Source: Rhodocyclales bacterium (GTDB lineage: Bacteria > Pseudomonadota > Gammaproteobacteria > Burkholderiales > Rhodocyclaceae). Taken from it: DNA of 64,000 nt. Positions within the stretch are counted from its first letter, which is position 1. Each line of letters starts with the position of its first letter. The notes beneath the pieces were generated by a model, which was given only the letters and a program-made list of their open reading frames with translations, searched no databases and was not told where the DNA came from. Position numbers and translations under genes: made by a program. Shown here one piece after another: positions 30,573 to 42,275 of the stretch. The stretch lies in the NCBI GenBank assembly GCA_016183655.1, contig JACPEH010000008.1:62001-126000 (forward strand), written 5' to 3'.

Positions 30573-31157
30573 ATGGAAGCGACGAAAAAGGGAATCACGG
30601 GCGTCGTCCTCGCCGGCGGCCAAGGGCGCCGCATGGGCAGCGTCGACAAAGGACTGCGGATGTTCCGCGGCCGTCCGCTGGCGGCCTGGGCAGTCGAACG
30701 GCTGGCGCCGCAGGTGGACGAACTCTTCATCAGCGCCAACCGCAACGCCGAGGTCTATGCCGGCTTCGGCTACCCGGTGCTCGGCGACGTCGTCGCCGGC
30801 TATGCCGGTCCGCTCGCCGGCCTGCACGCGGCGCTGGCGCACGCCACGCATCCGCTGGTGGCGACCGTCCCCTGCGACTCGCCCTTCCTGCCGAACGATC
30901 TCGTTGCCCGACTGGCGGCCGCCCTCGCCGACGGCGGAGCGACGATCGCCATCGCGCGCACCGGCGGCCAGCCGCACCCGGTCTTCTGCCTGTGCCGGCG
31001 CGAGCTGCTGCCCGGCCTCAGCGATTACCTGGCGCGCGGCGAACGACGCTTCGAGACCTGGTTCCGCGCCCAGGCGGCGATCGAGGTCGCCTTCGACGAC
31101 CAGGCCGAGGCCTTCACCAACATCAACACCGACGCCGAGCTGTCGGCGCTGGAGTGA
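30573..31157 (+). CDS. mobA: molybdenum cofactor guanylyltransferase
   Basis: MobA attaches GMP to molybdopterin to make the MGD cofactor of DMSO-reductase-family enzymes. 194 residues. Nucleotide-binding opening GVVLAGGQGRRMGSVDKGL, then PVLGDVVAGYAGPLAGLHAA and VPCDSPFLPNDL, the MobA signatures. The C-terminus ends FTNINTDAELSALE. It stands alone between the divergent glycosylase gene and a convergent kinase gene. Confidence 0.95.
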   Translation: MEATKKGITGVVLAGGQGRRMGSVDKGLRMFRGRPLAAWAVERLAPQVDELFISANRNAEVYAGFGYPVLGDVVAGYAGPLAGLHAALAHATHPLVATVPCDSPFLPNDLVARLAAALADGGATIAIARTGGQPHPVFCLCRRELLPGLSDYLARGERRFETWFRAQAAIEVAFDDQAEAFTNINTDAELSALE

Positions 31158-31180
31158 CGCTGAAGTGACGCTGGAGCGCG

Positions 31181-33216
31181 TCAGATCTCCCCGGAATAAA
31201 CCGGTTCTTCCAGCAAGCGGACGCTGAATTCGGCACCGCGGCCGGGCGCGCTGTCCGCCGTAATGCTGCCGCCGTAGCGCTTGATCAGCGAATGGCTGAT
31301 CGACAGGCCGAGGCCGGTGCCCTGGTTCTTCTTCGTCGTGAAGAAGGGGTCGAAGACGCGCGCCAGGTCCTCCGGCGGAATGCCGGCACCGGTGTCGCGC
31401 ACCGCCAGACGCACGCCGCGGCAGCCCTCCTCCTGCCAGTCGGCGCTGGCGAGCGTCAGCGTGCCGCCTTCCGGCATCGCCTGCACGGCGTTTACGATCA
31501 GGTTGATCAGCACCTGCTGCAACTCCTGGCGGTTGATCTGCACCCGCTCCGTCGCGTGCAGCGCACGCACCACCTCGATGTTGCGCTTGCCGAGATGATG
31601 CTGCGCCAGCACCAGGCAGTCGGCGAACACGGCATTCACATCGACCGCCTCGACGTAGCCGGCGAACTCCCCCGGCCGGGCAAACTGCAGCAGCTTGGTG
31701 ACGATCACCCGGATGCGGTGCACCTGTTCGTCGATCAGCCGGATCTCCTGGCGCACCGGCTCGGCACCGGGGCCGAGCACTTCGCGCAGCACGTCGAGGT
31801 TGCCCTGGATGACGGCGACCGGGTTGTTGATCTCGTGCGCCACGCCGGCGGTCAGCTCGCCGATCGCCGCGAGCTTCTCGCTGGTCACCAGCTGGCGCTG
31901 CGTCTGGCGCAGCTCGGCATTGGCCGCCTCCAGTTCCTGCGTGCGCTCGGTGACCTTGCAGTCGAGTTCGTTCGCCCAGCGCTGCAGCTCGTTGCGCTTC
32001 TCGTCGAGGACGTCGAGCAGGCGGTCGAACTCGGCCGCCAGCCGCCCCAGTTCGTCGCGGCTGTCGGTGTCGCCGACGCGGGCGGCGACCTCGCCCCGTT
32101 CGATGCGGCCGATGGTCCGGTTCATCGACGCGATCGGCGTCATGATGTCGCGCGCCCACTTCAGCGACCAGGCGCAGCCGATCAGGCTGATCAGCGCGAA
32201 GACGGCGAAGATCAGCGCCAGCGCATTTTCCTTGGCCACGCGGAAGGGCGCTTCGAGGAAGCCGACGTAGAGCATGCCGACGCGTTTGCCGAAGCTGTCG
32301 ACCACCGGCTCGTAGCCGGAAACGTAGAAGTCGTTGACGACGAAGGCGGTGTCCAGCCAGGTATTGCCGGACGCCAGCACGTGATCGCGGACGCGCTGCG
32401 AGACGCGCGTACCGAGCGCGCGCTCGTCGCCGAACAGGCGGACGTTGGTGGCGATGCGGGTGTCGCCGAGGAACAGCGTCGCCGTGCCCTTGCTGCCCAG
32501 CGGCAGCGAGCCGTCGCGATAGACGATGGCGTTGATGGTATCGACGAAGCCGAGGTTGCCGTTGAGCAGCATGCCACCTTCTAGCACGCCGACCACCTTG
32601 CCGCCGGCGTCGGTGATCGGCGCCGCGGCGTGGATCACCATGCCGCGCCCTTCCGTCGTCCGGCCGTCCGGCGCGGCATGCGGCGTCGGCACGATGTTGA
32701 TCGCCGCGCGGTCGGCGAGCGAGGGGTCGATCGCCTCCAGCGCTGCCTCGTCGTAGATGTCGATGACGCTGCCGGCGCGTCCGGCGAGCGCCCCGGCGAC
32801 GACCGGCCAGCCGTCGTTCCGCTGCGCGCCGGCCTGCGCCGCGCTGGCGTGGCGGACGCGCCCCGCGGCGTCGAGCACGTACATGAAGTCGAGGCCGTGG
32901 CGGCGGCGCGCACGGCCGATTTCCTCGGCGATGCGCACGCGGTCGCCGCCGGCCAGCGCCTGGTGCAGGCGATGCTCGTCGGCGAGTGCCTCGACGCTGC
33001 CGCCGACGCCGCGGACGACGCGGTCGAGGTATTCGTGCGCGGTGACCAGGTCGCTGCCGACCTTGTAGGTGAGCAGCTGGTGGTAGCTGGTGTTGCTCCA
33101 GTACCAGACGAGCGCCATGATCAGCGGAAAGCCGAGCAGCAGCGGCGCCAGCGCCAGGAAGAGCAGCTTGGCGCGAACCGAATCCTGGAACAGCGCCGCC
33201 AGCCGGCGCAGCGGGT

Positions 33217-33220
<4 letters not shown>
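31181..33220 (-). CDS. Cache-HAMP sensor histidine kinase
   Basis: 679-residue membrane kinase. N-terminal helix (LLFLALAPLLLGFPLIMALV), a periplasmic double-Cache-type sensor of about 280 residues (QAGAQRNDGWPVVAGALAG to GYEPVVDSFGKRVGMLYVGF), second helix (ALIFAVFALISLIGCAWSL), HAMP domain, coiled coil, HisKA with His462 (GVAHEINNPVAVIQGNLDV), HATPase (NLIVNAVQAM, DTGAGIP, NQGTGLGLSIS). Start GTG 33220 overlaps the response regulator stop (GTGA). The ligand is unknown. Cache sensors of this type often bind small organic acids or amino acids. Confidence 0.9.
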
Positions 33221-34638
<1,418 letters not shown>

Positions 34639-34940
34639 CGTTCCCTCTGCCCCCTTTGCCCCTTCTCGCCACACCTGCCGCCGGCACGGCGTATCCGCAC
34701 CGGTTCGCTATTCGATCACGCGCCGCAGGCCAACGGCAAGCCTGAGTGCCGGAGCATGCCACTACCGCCGTTGCGGATATACAAATCACCATAGAAATGT
34801 GGCGCAACGTACTGAACATCCTGCATAATCCGGAGCAATAGTCCTTCAGGGCAACATGCACCCGGAAGCACAGACGAATGGTCGGCCCGTTTCAGTCAGG
34901 AAATCCATCGGCGCCTCATACCGGACACAAGGACATCGTC
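34639..34940. other. divergent intergenic region, 302 bases
   Basis: Separates the divergent NtrC-type regulator and HDOD genes. It is noticeably more AT-rich around 34765-34850 and holds possible -10 elements (CATAAT near 34825) but no clear -35 partner, palindrome or hairpin. The frame of the HDOD gene is open back to 34878 without a ribosome site. No gene is supported. Confidence 0.4.
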
Positions 34941-36143
34941 ATGCAGGCGTATCATTTTTTCAGACCGCTGCTCTCCCCTGCCAAGGCCTGGACGGCCTTC
35001 CGCTGGCAGCTGTTCCCTGCCGCCGACGGCGACCTGGCAGCCCTGACGGGAACGGCATCGGCGTGTGCGCAGCTGGCAAAATCCTTCCCCATCCTCTTTC
35101 CGTGTTCGCCGGACTGGCTCGGCGACGGCGCGTTCCGCCATCTGCTCGGCGTCATCGGCAACGACCGGGCAATCCCCTGCCTGCCGGCAGCGGCCGCACA
35201 GAATCCGGCGGCGGAAACCGCCTGCCGGCAGCTGCGCACCGGCGACGCTCCGCTGGCGATCGAAGTAAGCGACAGCGGCACACTGCAGAAGCTGCAGCTC
35301 GCCAGCTATGACCATCTGCTCCTGGATGCCGGCAGCGCGCGCAACGGCATCCCGCTGATCGACTTGATCAATGCGCACCAGAACGGTTTCCAGCTGGTGG
35401 CGAGCGGCGTCGTCACCCATGAGCTGTTCGATTGGGCGTGTGCCAAGCGCTTTGCGCTGACCTCCGCCGAATTCATCGCGCAGGCCGATCCGCGGCAACC
35501 AACCGATGCCGACACCACGCGCCTGAAGTTGCTGAGACTGCTCAGCTTGGTCGTGCAGGACGCCGACACGCGCGCGATCGAGGAAATCTTCCGCCAGGAG
35601 CCGAAGCTCTCCTACAACCTGCTGCGCCTGGTGAACTCGGTCGCGGTCGGCCCGCGCACGCCGATCACCGGTTTCAACCAGGCGATCACCGTACTTGGCC
35701 GGCGCCAGTTGCAGCGCTGGCTGCAACTGCTGATCTACGCCAACCAGTTCACCCAGGGCAACCAACCGAACCCGCTGCTACAGCTGGCCGCCGCCCGCGG
35801 CCGGCAAATGGAGCTGCTGGTCGCCGGTCAGCCGACCGGCGCGGAGCTTGCCGATGCCGGCGAGGCGGCCTTCATGGTCGGCATCTTTTCGCTGCTGGAT
35901 ACGCTGTTGCACATGCCGATGCGCGAGGTGCTCGCCTCGCTGCCGGTGGCACCGCCGATCGCCGATGCCCTCGGCGAGCGCGGCGGCCTGCTCGGCAAGC
36001 TGCTGACCGCCATCACCGCCGCCGACGCCGGCGACTTCGAGCTTGCATCGACGCTGCTGAACGGACTGGGCATCGCGCCGCCGGCGCATGCCACCGCCCA
36101 GATCGCCGCCTATTCGTGGGCCAGCCGCATCAACCTCGAATGA
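34941..36143 (+). CDS. HDOD-domain signalling protein
   Basis: 400 residues. The C-terminal half is an HDOD domain (about 200-390: FRQEPKLSYNLLRLVNSVAV, FNQAITVLGRRQLQRWLQLL), a non-catalytic HD-like fold used in signalling. The N-terminal half (HFFRPLLSPAKAWTAFRWQL to GFQLVASGVVTHELFDWA) resembles the degenerate EAL part of YuxH/CdgJ-type proteins but lacks an EAL motif. ATG 34941 has AAGGA seven bases upstream. Its stop overlaps the following GGDEF-EAL start (ATGA), so the two are coupled. Confidence 0.87.
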   Translation: MQAYHFFRPLLSPAKAWTAFRWQLFPAADGDLAALTGTASACAQLAKSFPILFPCSPDWLGDGAFRHLLGVIGNDRAIPCLPAAAAQNPAAETACRQLRTGDAPLAIEVSDSGTLQKLQLASYDHLLLDAGSARNGIPLIDLINAHQNGFQLVASGVVTHELFDWACAKRFALTSAEFIAQADPRQPTDADTTRLKLLRLLSLVVQDADTRAIEEIFRQEPKLSYNLLRLVNSVAVGPRTPITGFNQAITVLGRRQLQRWLQLLIYANQFTQGNQPNPLLQLAAARGRQMELLVAGQPTGAELADAGEAAFMVGIFSLLDTLLHMPMREVLASLPVAPPIADALGERGGLLGKLLTAITAADAGDFELASTLLNGLGIAPPAHATAQIAAYSWASRINLE

Positions 36144-38641
36144 ACGGAATGGCGCCGGGACACGGACAGTCGCTTTCTCCGGGATTCGATGCCGGAACCA
36201 CCGAATTCGAACTGGCGGCACAGCTCTACCAGGCGATTTTCTTCCATGACGGACCGCTGGCCCGCGAAGCCATCCGTGCGCTCTGCTGCAGTGCGCTGGC
36301 CAGCCCGGACGGCTGCTTCGTGCTCGGCGACGGCACGGCCGAGAGCCATCCGTGGACCGAGTTGCAGGCCCGCTCGCGCGCATCGGGCAAGATGGTCGCG
36401 GGGCCGGCGCCGCTCGGCAAATCGCTGCCGGAGCACCTGGGCCTCGATCTGGTCTTCGCCGAACGGCATCTCGGCTTTCTCGGCGTAGGCACCCGCCCGG
36501 ACGGCTACGATGCCGACAGCCAGCGGCGCTTCGCCGACCTCGGCGCGCTGCTGGCAGCCATGCTGCATGCGCGCACCAGCCACGACCAGCGCGCCGAGGC
36601 GCTGGCCAACAGCGAGCGCGAGATCCGGCGCCAGTCGCAACTGCTCGACCAGATCCACGACTCGGTGATCACGATGGATCCGCAGGGCTACATTACCGGC
36701 TGGAACGGCGGGGCGGAGCGCCTGTTCGGCTACGGCGCCGGCGAAGTCATCGGCCGCAACATCCTGCTGCTCTATGCCGACGAGGACGAGAGCATGGACG
36801 GCTTCTTCAACGCCTTCCTCGCCAACGGCAGCCGGGAAATGCACGTACGCCGCCGGAAGAAGTCCGGCGAGGTGTTCTGGGCCAGCGTCTCGCTGTCGGT
36901 ATCGCGTGACGACGACGGCACACCGAACGGCCTGATCGGCTACGTCGTCGACATCAGCAACCAGCAGGCGGCCGAGGAGAAACTGCGCCTGCACGCGAGG
37001 ATCTTCGAATGCGCCGGCGAAGCCATCCTGGTCACCGACGCCGACGAGCGCATAGTTTCCGTCAACCAGGCGTTCTGCAACATCACCGGATTTTGCGAGC
37101 GGGAGGTGCTCGGCCTGACGCCGGCAATGATGAACCTGGGCCGGACCGGCGCCCACTGGGACGACATCCGCCGCGCCCTCGACGCGCAAGCCCACTGGTC
37201 CGGCGAACTGCAGCCGGCGCGCAAGGACGGGGAGTCCTACCCGGCCTGGGTGTCGGTCAGCGTCGTGCAGAACACGGCAGGTGTAGTGACGCATTACTGC
37301 TTCGTTTTTTCCGACATCACCGAGCGCAAGCAGGCGGAAGAGCAGATCTACCGGCTCGCCTATTTCGATCCGCTGACCAACCTGCCCAATCGCTCGCTGC
37401 TCTACTCGCTGCTGGAGCAGGCGATCACCGAGGCGCATCGCCGGCACGAGCACGGCGCGCTGCTCTTCATCGACCTCAACCGCTTCAAGCACATCAACGA
37501 CTCGTTCGGCCATGCACCGGCGGATGCCCTGCTGGCCGAGGTCGCCCGCCGCCTGAGCGGCAGCCTGCGCAAGGAAGACGTCGTCTCGCGCCTGGGCAGC
37601 GACGAGTTCGTCGTCGCGCTGTTCGACATCAACCGCCGCGACGACGCGGCGATCGTCGCCCGCAAGCTGCTGGCGGTGCTCGCCGAGCCGTTCTTCGTCG
37701 AGAAGCACGAGGTGCTGCTGTCGGCTAGCATCGGCATCAGCATCTTCCCGGAAGACGGGCGCGATGCGGAAACGCTGGTCCGCAACGCCGACGTCGCCAT
37801 GTACCGCGCCAAGCAGCTGGGCAACAGCAGCATCCTCTACTACTCGCGGGAAATGAACCTGCGCTCGCTGGAACGGCTGAAGCTCGAAGGCAGCCTGCGC
37901 CATGCGCTGGATCGCACCGAATTCCTGCTCCATTACCAGCCCCAGCTCGATCTCGCCAGCGGCCGCATCATCGGCGCCGAGGCCCTGCTGCGCTGGAACA
38001 TGCCGGGACACGGGATGATTCCGCCGGCCCAGTTCATTCCGGTCGCCGAGGAAACCGGGCTGATCATCCCGATCGGCGAATGGGTGATCGACGCCACCTG
38101 CCGGCAGCTGCGCGCCTGGCTCGACGCCGGCCTGCAGCCGGTGAAAGTCGCCGTCAACCTGTCGCCGCGCCAGTTCAGCCACAACCTGCCGCGCACGGTG
38201 CTGGAGATCCTGCGGACGTACGACATCCCGCCCGACCTGATCGAGGTGGAGATCACCGAGAGCATGCTGATGCACAACGCCGATTCGGTCGTGGCGATGA
38301 TGCAGGAATTCGCGGCCGCCGGCGTCTACATGTCGCTCGACGATTTCGGCACCGGCTATTCCAGCCTCTCCTATCTCAAGCGTTTCCCGATCAACACGCT
38401 CAAGATCGACCAGTCCTTCGTCCGCGGCATTCCGCACGACGCCAACGACAGCGCCATCGCGACGGCGATCATCAGCATGGCCAAGGCCCTCAATCTGCGG
38501 GTCATCGCCGAAGGCGTGGAAACCGCCGAGCAGCAGACCTTCCTGAAAGGCGCTGGCTGCGACGAGATCCAGGGCTACTGGTTCAGCCGGCCGCTCCCGG
38601 CCGAACCGTTCGCGATCCTGCTGCACGAAACCAACGGCTGA
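36140..38641 (+). CDS. GAF/PAS-PAS-GGDEF-EAL protein, probable phosphodiesterase
   Basis: 833 residues: a GAF-like N-terminal region (about 15-145), PAS (160-275, MDPQGYITGWNGGAERLFGY), PAS (285-405, NQAFCNITGFCEREVLG), a GGDEF-type domain whose motif is GSDEF (485-489), and an EAL domain with EAL at 614-616 and LDDFGTGYSSLSYLKRF. Gly-to-Ser in the signature suggests no cyclase activity, but the upstream RKED site is kept. Cyclic-di-GMP hydrolysis is the likely activity. Expressed with the HDOD protein. Confidence 0.92.
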   Translation: MNGMAPGHGQSLSPGFDAGTTEFELAAQLYQAIFFHDGPLAREAIRALCCSALASPDGCFVLGDGTAESHPWTELQARSRASGKMVAGPAPLGKSLPEHLGLDLVFAERHLGFLGVGTRPDGYDADSQRRFADLGALLAAMLHARTSHDQRAEALANSEREIRRQSQLLDQIHDSVITMDPQGYITGWNGGAERLFGYGAGEVIGRNILLLYADEDESMDGFFNAFLANGSREMHVRRRKKSGEVFWASVSLSVSRDDDGTPNGLIGYVVDISNQQAAEEKLRLHARIFECAGEAILVTDADERIVSVNQAFCNITGFCEREVLGLTPAMMNLGRTGAHWDDIRRALDAQAHWSGELQPARKDGESYPAWVSVSVVQNTAGVVTHYCFVFSDITERKQAEEQIYRLAYFDPLTNLPNRSLLYSLLEQAITEAHRRHEHGALLFIDLNRFKHINDSFGHAPADALLAEVARRLSGSLRKEDVVSRLGSDEFVVALFDINRRDDAAIVARKLLAVLAEPFFVEKHEVLLSASIGISIFPEDGRDAETLVRNADVAMYRAKQLGNSSILYYSREMNLRSLERLKLEGSLRHALDRTEFLLHYQPQLDLASGRIIGAEALLRWNMPGHGMIPPAQFIPVAEETGLIIPIGEWVIDATCRQLRAWLDAGLQPVKVAVNLSPRQFSHNLPRTVLEILRTYDIPPDLIEVEITESMLMHNADSVVAMMQEFAAAGVYMSLDDFGTGYSSLSYLKRFPINTLKIDQSFVRGIPHDANDSAIATAIISMAKALNLRVIAEGVETAEQQTFLKGAGCDEIQGYWFSRPLPAEPFAILLHETNG

Positions 38642-38665
38642 AACCGCCGGGCGCCCCTTGCCGGA

Positions 38666-39298
38666 TCAGGCGTTGACGAACGGGTTGTAACGCCGCTCTT
38701 CGCCGAAGCTGGACATCGGGCCATGCCCGGGGATGAAGTCGATGTCGTCGCCGAGCGGGAAGAGCCGGTTGCGGATCGAGGCGATCAGCGTGTCGTAGTC
38801 GCCTTTCGGAAAATCGGTGCGGCCGATCGAACCGTTGAACAGCACGTCGCCGACGATCGCCAGCCGGCTCGGCGCATGGTAGAAGCAGACATGGCCCGGC
38901 GTGTGGCCGGGACAGTGAACGACGTCGAGCACCTCATTGCCGACGCTGACCTGGTCGCCATGCTCCAGCCAGCGGCTGGGGGTGAAGCTGCGCACGGCGG
39001 GAAAGCCGAACATGCGGCTCTGCTCCGGCATGCCGTCGATCCAGAACTGGTCCTCGCGCTGCGGTCCCTCGACCGGAATCCCCTTCTGCTCGGCCAGTTC
39101 CGCGACGCCGCCGGCGTGATCGATATGGCCGTGCGTGACCAGGATCTTCTCCAGCGTCAATCCCTCGCGCGCCAGCACGCGCTCGATCAGCGGCAGGTCG
39201 CCGCCCGGATCGACCACCGCCGCCTGGCGCGTTTCCTCGCACCACAGCACGGTGGCGTTCTGCTGGAAGGGGGTAACCGGGACGATGGCGTATTTCAT
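38666..39298 (-). CDS. MBL-fold metallo-hydrolase, glyoxalase II-like
   Basis: 210-residue metallo-beta-lactamase-fold hydrolase of the YcbL/GloB2 type. Metal-binding motif THGHIDHAGG, later His in HCPGHTPGHVCF, Asp in VGDVLFNGSIGRTD, and final His in IPGHGP. Short glyoxalase II-like proteins of this kind hydrolyse thioesters such as lactoylglutathione, but the substrate is not certain. Convergent with the GGDEF-EAL gene, 24 bases away. Confidence 0.9.
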   Translation of the reverse strand: MKYAIVPVTPFQQNATVLWCEETRQAAVVDPGGDLPLIERVLAREGLTLEKILVTHGHIDHAGGVAELAEQKGIPVEGPQREDQFWIDGMPEQSRMFGFPAVRSFTPSRWLEHGDQVSVGNEVLDVVHCPGHTPGHVCFYHAPSRLAIVGDVLFNGSIGRTDFPKGDYDTLIASIRNRLFPLGDDIDFIPGHGPMSSFGEERRYNPFVNA

Positions 39299-39405
39299 GG
39301 CGGCGGCGGGATGCTGGGAAAGCCGCGATGATACACCGGCGGCACTACGCAATCGTCTATCGGAAATTCTCACGCCGTCGCCGCGTTTTCTCCGAAGCGC
39401 TCTCG

Positions 39406-39437
39406 TGAAAACAAACGGGGCGCCGCAGCGCCCCGTT
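39406..39437 (-). terminator. terminator after lpdA
   Basis: On the minus strand the stem CGGGGCGC/GCGCCCCG with a 4-nt loop (39416-39435) is followed by TTTGTTTTC. A second GC hairpin (39458-39481 region) lies between it and the lpdA stop. Together they end the TCA operon. Confidence 0.75.
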
Positions 39438-39482
39438 CTTCGCGGAATGCGGCCCGACACCGGGCCGGCATCCGGTGTCGGC

Positions 39483-40910
39483 TTAGAAGTGCAGCGGCCG
39501 CTTGTCGCAGGCCAGCGCCGCCTCATGCACGACTTCCGACAGCGTCGGGTGGGCATGGCAGATGCGCGCCAGATCTTCCGAGGCGGCACCGAACTCCATC
39601 GCCACGACGCCTTCCGAGATCAGCTCGGAAGCGTTGGCGCCGATGATGTGCACGCCGAGGATGCGATCGGTCGCGGCGTCGGCCAGCATCTTGACGAAGC
39701 CGGTCGGGTCGCCCATGCCGAGCGCCCGGCCGTTGGCCGCGAACGGGATCTTGCCGACCTTGTAGGCGACGCCGTCGGCCTTCAACTGCTGCTCGGTCTG
39801 GCCGACCCAGGCGATTTCCGGGCTGGTGTAGATGACGAAGGGGATGGTGTCGAAGTTGCAGTGACCGGCCTGGCCGGACATCAGCTCGGCGACCATGACG
39901 CCCTCTTCCATCGCCTTGTGCGCCAGCATCGGGCCGGAGACGACGTCGCCGACCGCCCACACGCCCGGCAGGTTGGTGCGGCAGTGGCCGTCGACTTCTA
40001 TGCGGCCGCGCTCGTCGAGCTTGAGGCCGACGGCTTCGGCGTTGAGGCCGTCGGTGTTCGGCACGCGGCCGACCGAGACGATCAGGCGGTCGGCGTCGAG
40101 CTTCTGCGCAGCGCCGGCCTTGTCGGTGTAGGCCACCGAGACGCCTTTCTTCGAGGTCTTCACTTCGCCGATCTTGACGCCGACATGGATGGTCAGGCCC
40201 TGCTTGGCGAAGACCTTGGCGGCTTCCTTGGCGATGTCGGCATCGGCGATCGACAGGAAGTCGGGCATGGCTTCGAGGATGGTCACCTCTGCACCGAGGC
40301 GGCGCCAGACCGAGCCCATCTCCAGACCGATCACGCCGGCGCCGATGATCGCCAGCTTCTTCGGCACGGCGTCGATGTCGAGCGCACCGACGTTGTCGCA
40401 GACGATCTTGTTGTCGACCGGGATTCCCGGCAGATGGCGCGCCTTCGAGCCGGTGGCGACGATCACCTGCCTGGCCTCGACGATCTCCTCGCCGACTTTC
40501 ACTTGCCAGCCGCCGTTGGCTCCGGCGCCGACGAAGGAACCGTGGCCGTTGAGCAGCGTCACCTTGTTCTTCTTGAACAGGCCCTTGATGCCGCTGGTCA
40601 GCTGATTGACGATGGTGTCCTTGCGGCCGACCATCTTGCTCACGTCGATCTTCGGCGCGCCGACCTGGATGCCCTGGTCGGCGAAGGAATGGCCGGCTTC
40701 CTCGAACAGGTGCGAGGTGTGCAGCAGCGCCTTCGACGGGATGCAGCCGACGTTCAGGCAGGTGCCGCCGAGGCGCGGCTCGCCCTTCGGGTCGGCATAG
40801 GGATTGGATTCGCAGCAGGCGGTCGAGAAGCCGAGTTGCGCGGCGCGGATCGCAGCCACGTAGCCGCCGGGGCCACCGCCGATGACGAGAACATCAAATT
40901 GTTTGGACAT
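39483..40910 (-). CDS. lpdA: dihydrolipoyl dehydrogenase (E3)
   Basis: Flavoprotein that reoxidises the lipoyl arms of 2-oxoglutarate dehydrogenase using NAD+. 475 residues. FAD-binding [17 protein letters not shown], redox disulfide [19 protein letters not shown]-binding [13 protein letters not shown], catalytic His-Glu near the C-terminus ([15 protein letters not shown]). Last gene of the odhA-odhB-lpdA set. AGAGG ribosome site eight bases before ATG. Confidence 0.97.
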   Translation of the reverse strand: MSKQFDVLVIGGGPGGYVAAIRAAQLGFSTACCESNPYADPKGEPRLGGTCLNVGCIPSKALLHTSHLFEEAGHSFADQGIQVGAPKIDVSKMVGRKDTIVNQLTSGIKGLFKKNKVTLLNGHGSFVGAGANGGWQVKVGEEIVEARQVIVATGSKARHLPGIPVDNKIVCDNVGALDIDAVPKKLAIIGAGVIGLEMGSVWRRLGAEVTILEAMPDFLSIADADIAKEAAKVFAKQGLTIHVGVKIGEVKTSKKGVSVAYTDKAGAAQKLDADRLIVSVGRVPNTDGLNAEAVGLKLDERGRIEVDGHCRTNLPGVWAVGDVVSGPMLAHKAMEEGVMVAELMSGQAGHCNFDTIPFVIYTSPEIAWVGQTEQQLKADGVAYKVGKIPFAANGRALGMGDPTGFVKMLADAATDRILGVHIIGANASELISEGVVAMEFGAASEDLARICHAHPTLSEVVHEAALACDKRPLHF

Positions 40911-40925
40911 GACGATACCTCTTTA

Positions 40926-41008
40926 GACGCAGAGAACGCAGAGACGCAGAGCGCACAGAGAATTTGATCTTTTCTCTGCGATCTCTGCGCCTCTGCGGCC
41001 TCCGCGTT
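40926..41008. repeat. imperfect inverted repeat of CGCAGAGA units
   Basis: Left arm (40926-40961) is built of CGCAGAGA-like units. The right arm (40973-41008) has the complementary TCTCTGCG-like units around an AT-rich centre (AATTTGATCTTT). It fills most of the 117-base gap between odhB and lpdA and could form a long hairpin in the mRNA. The unit is like intergenic palindromes I associate with many proteobacterial genomes. Confidence 0.6.
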
Positions 41009-41027
41009 GAATGCGGTTAATTGAGAA

Positions 41028-42251
41028 TCAAACGCCGAGCAGCAGGCGGGCCGGATCTTCCAGCGCTTCCTTCATCGTCACCAGACCGAGGACGGCTTCG
41101 CGGCCGTCGATGATGCGGTGGTCGTAGGACATCGCCAGGTAGTTGATCGGGCGGACGACGACCTGACCGTTCTCGACCACGGCGCGGTCCTTGGTGGCAT
41201 GGATGCCGAGGATCGCCGACTGCGGCGGGTTGATGATCGGCGTCGACAGCATCGAACCGAAGATGCCGCCGTTGGAGATGGAGAAGGTGCCGCCGGTCAG
41301 CTCTTCGATCGAGATCTTGCCATCCTTGGCCTTCTGGCCGTATTCGGCGATCTTCTTCTCGATGTCGGCGATGCTCATCTGGTCGGCGTCGCGCAGGATC
41401 GGCACGACTAGGCCGCGCGGCGAGCCGACGGCGATGCCGATGTCGATGTAGCCGTGATAGACGATGTCGTTGCCGTCGACCGAGGCGTTCAGGATCGGGA
41501 ACTTCTGCAGCGCGGCGACGGCGGCCTTGACGAAGAAGCCCATGAAGCCGAGGCGGACGCCGTGCGTCTTCTCGAACTTCTCGCCGTACTGCTTGCGCAT
41601 CGCCATCACCGGCGCCATGTTCACTTCGTTGAACGTGGTCAGGATGGCGTTTTCGTTCTTCGACTGCAGCAGGCGCTCGGCGATGCGGGCGCGCAGGCGG
41701 GTCATCGGCACGCGCTGCTCGGAACGTTCGCCGAGGGCAACCGGAACCGGCGGCGTCGGCAGGGCGGCCTTGGCCGCAGCCGGGGCAGCCACGGGGCCGG
41801 CCTTCGGCGCGGCGGCAACGGCGTCGGCCTTGGTCACGCGACCGCCACGGCCGGTACCGGCCACGTCGCCGGCGGCGATGCCCTTCTCGTCGAGGATCTT
41901 GCGTGCAGCCGGCATGGCCACGCCGGCAGCCGACGGGGCGGCGGCGGCAGGCGCTGCCGCCGGAGCGGCAGCCTTCGGCGCTTCGGCCTTGGGCGCCGCG
42001 GCACCGGCCTTGGCGGACGTGTCGATCTTGGCGATGACTTCACCCGAGACGACGGTGTCGCCGTCGCCCTTGATGATTTCAACCAGCACGCCGCCATCCG
42101 GGGCCGGCAGCTCGAGGACGACCTTGTCGGTCTCGATGTCGATCAGGTTTTCGTCGCGCGAGACGGCTTCGCCAGCCTTCTTGTGCCAGGAAACGAGGGT
42201 CGCCTCGGCGACCGACTCGGACAGTTGCGGAACTTTGACGTCGATGATCAT
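41028..42251 (-). CDS. odhB: 2-oxoglutarate dehydrogenase E2, dihydrolipoyl succinyltransferase
   Basis: Core acyltransferase of the 2-oxoglutarate dehydrogenase complex. 407 residues: one lipoyl domain (lipoyl-Lys in [18 protein letters not shown]), Ala/Pro-rich linker, E3-binding domain ([20 protein letters not shown]), second linker, and catalytic domain ending with [15 protein letters not shown] (catalytic His/Asp). Preceded by odhA with a 24-base gap and a GGAGA ribosome site. Also called sucB. Confidence 0.97.
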   Translation of the reverse strand: MIIDVKVPQLSESVAEATLVSWHKKAGEAVSRDENLIDIETDKVVLELPAPDGGVLVEIIKGDGDTVVSGEVIAKIDTSAKAGAAAPKAEAPKAAAPAAAPAAAAPSAAGVAMPAARKILDEKGIAAGDVAGTGRGGRVTKADAVAAAPKAGPVAAPAAAKAALPTPPVPVALGERSEQRVPMTRLRARIAERLLQSKNENAILTTFNEVNMAPVMAMRKQYGEKFEKTHGVRLGFMGFFVKAAVAALQKFPILNASVDGNDIVYHGYIDIGIAVGSPRGLVVPILRDADQMSIADIEKKIAEYGQKAKDGKISIEELTGGTFSISNGGIFGSMLSTPIINPPQSAILGIHATKDRAVVENGQVVVRPINYLAMSYDHRIIDGREAVLGLVTMKEALEDPARLLLGV

Positions 42252-42275
42252 GTTCTCTCCGTGCTTCTTGTTGGG

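Noticed and set aside
36110..38626. An 838-residue minus-strand frame
   Set aside because: Antisense to the GSDEF-EAL gene. No domain or ribosome site.
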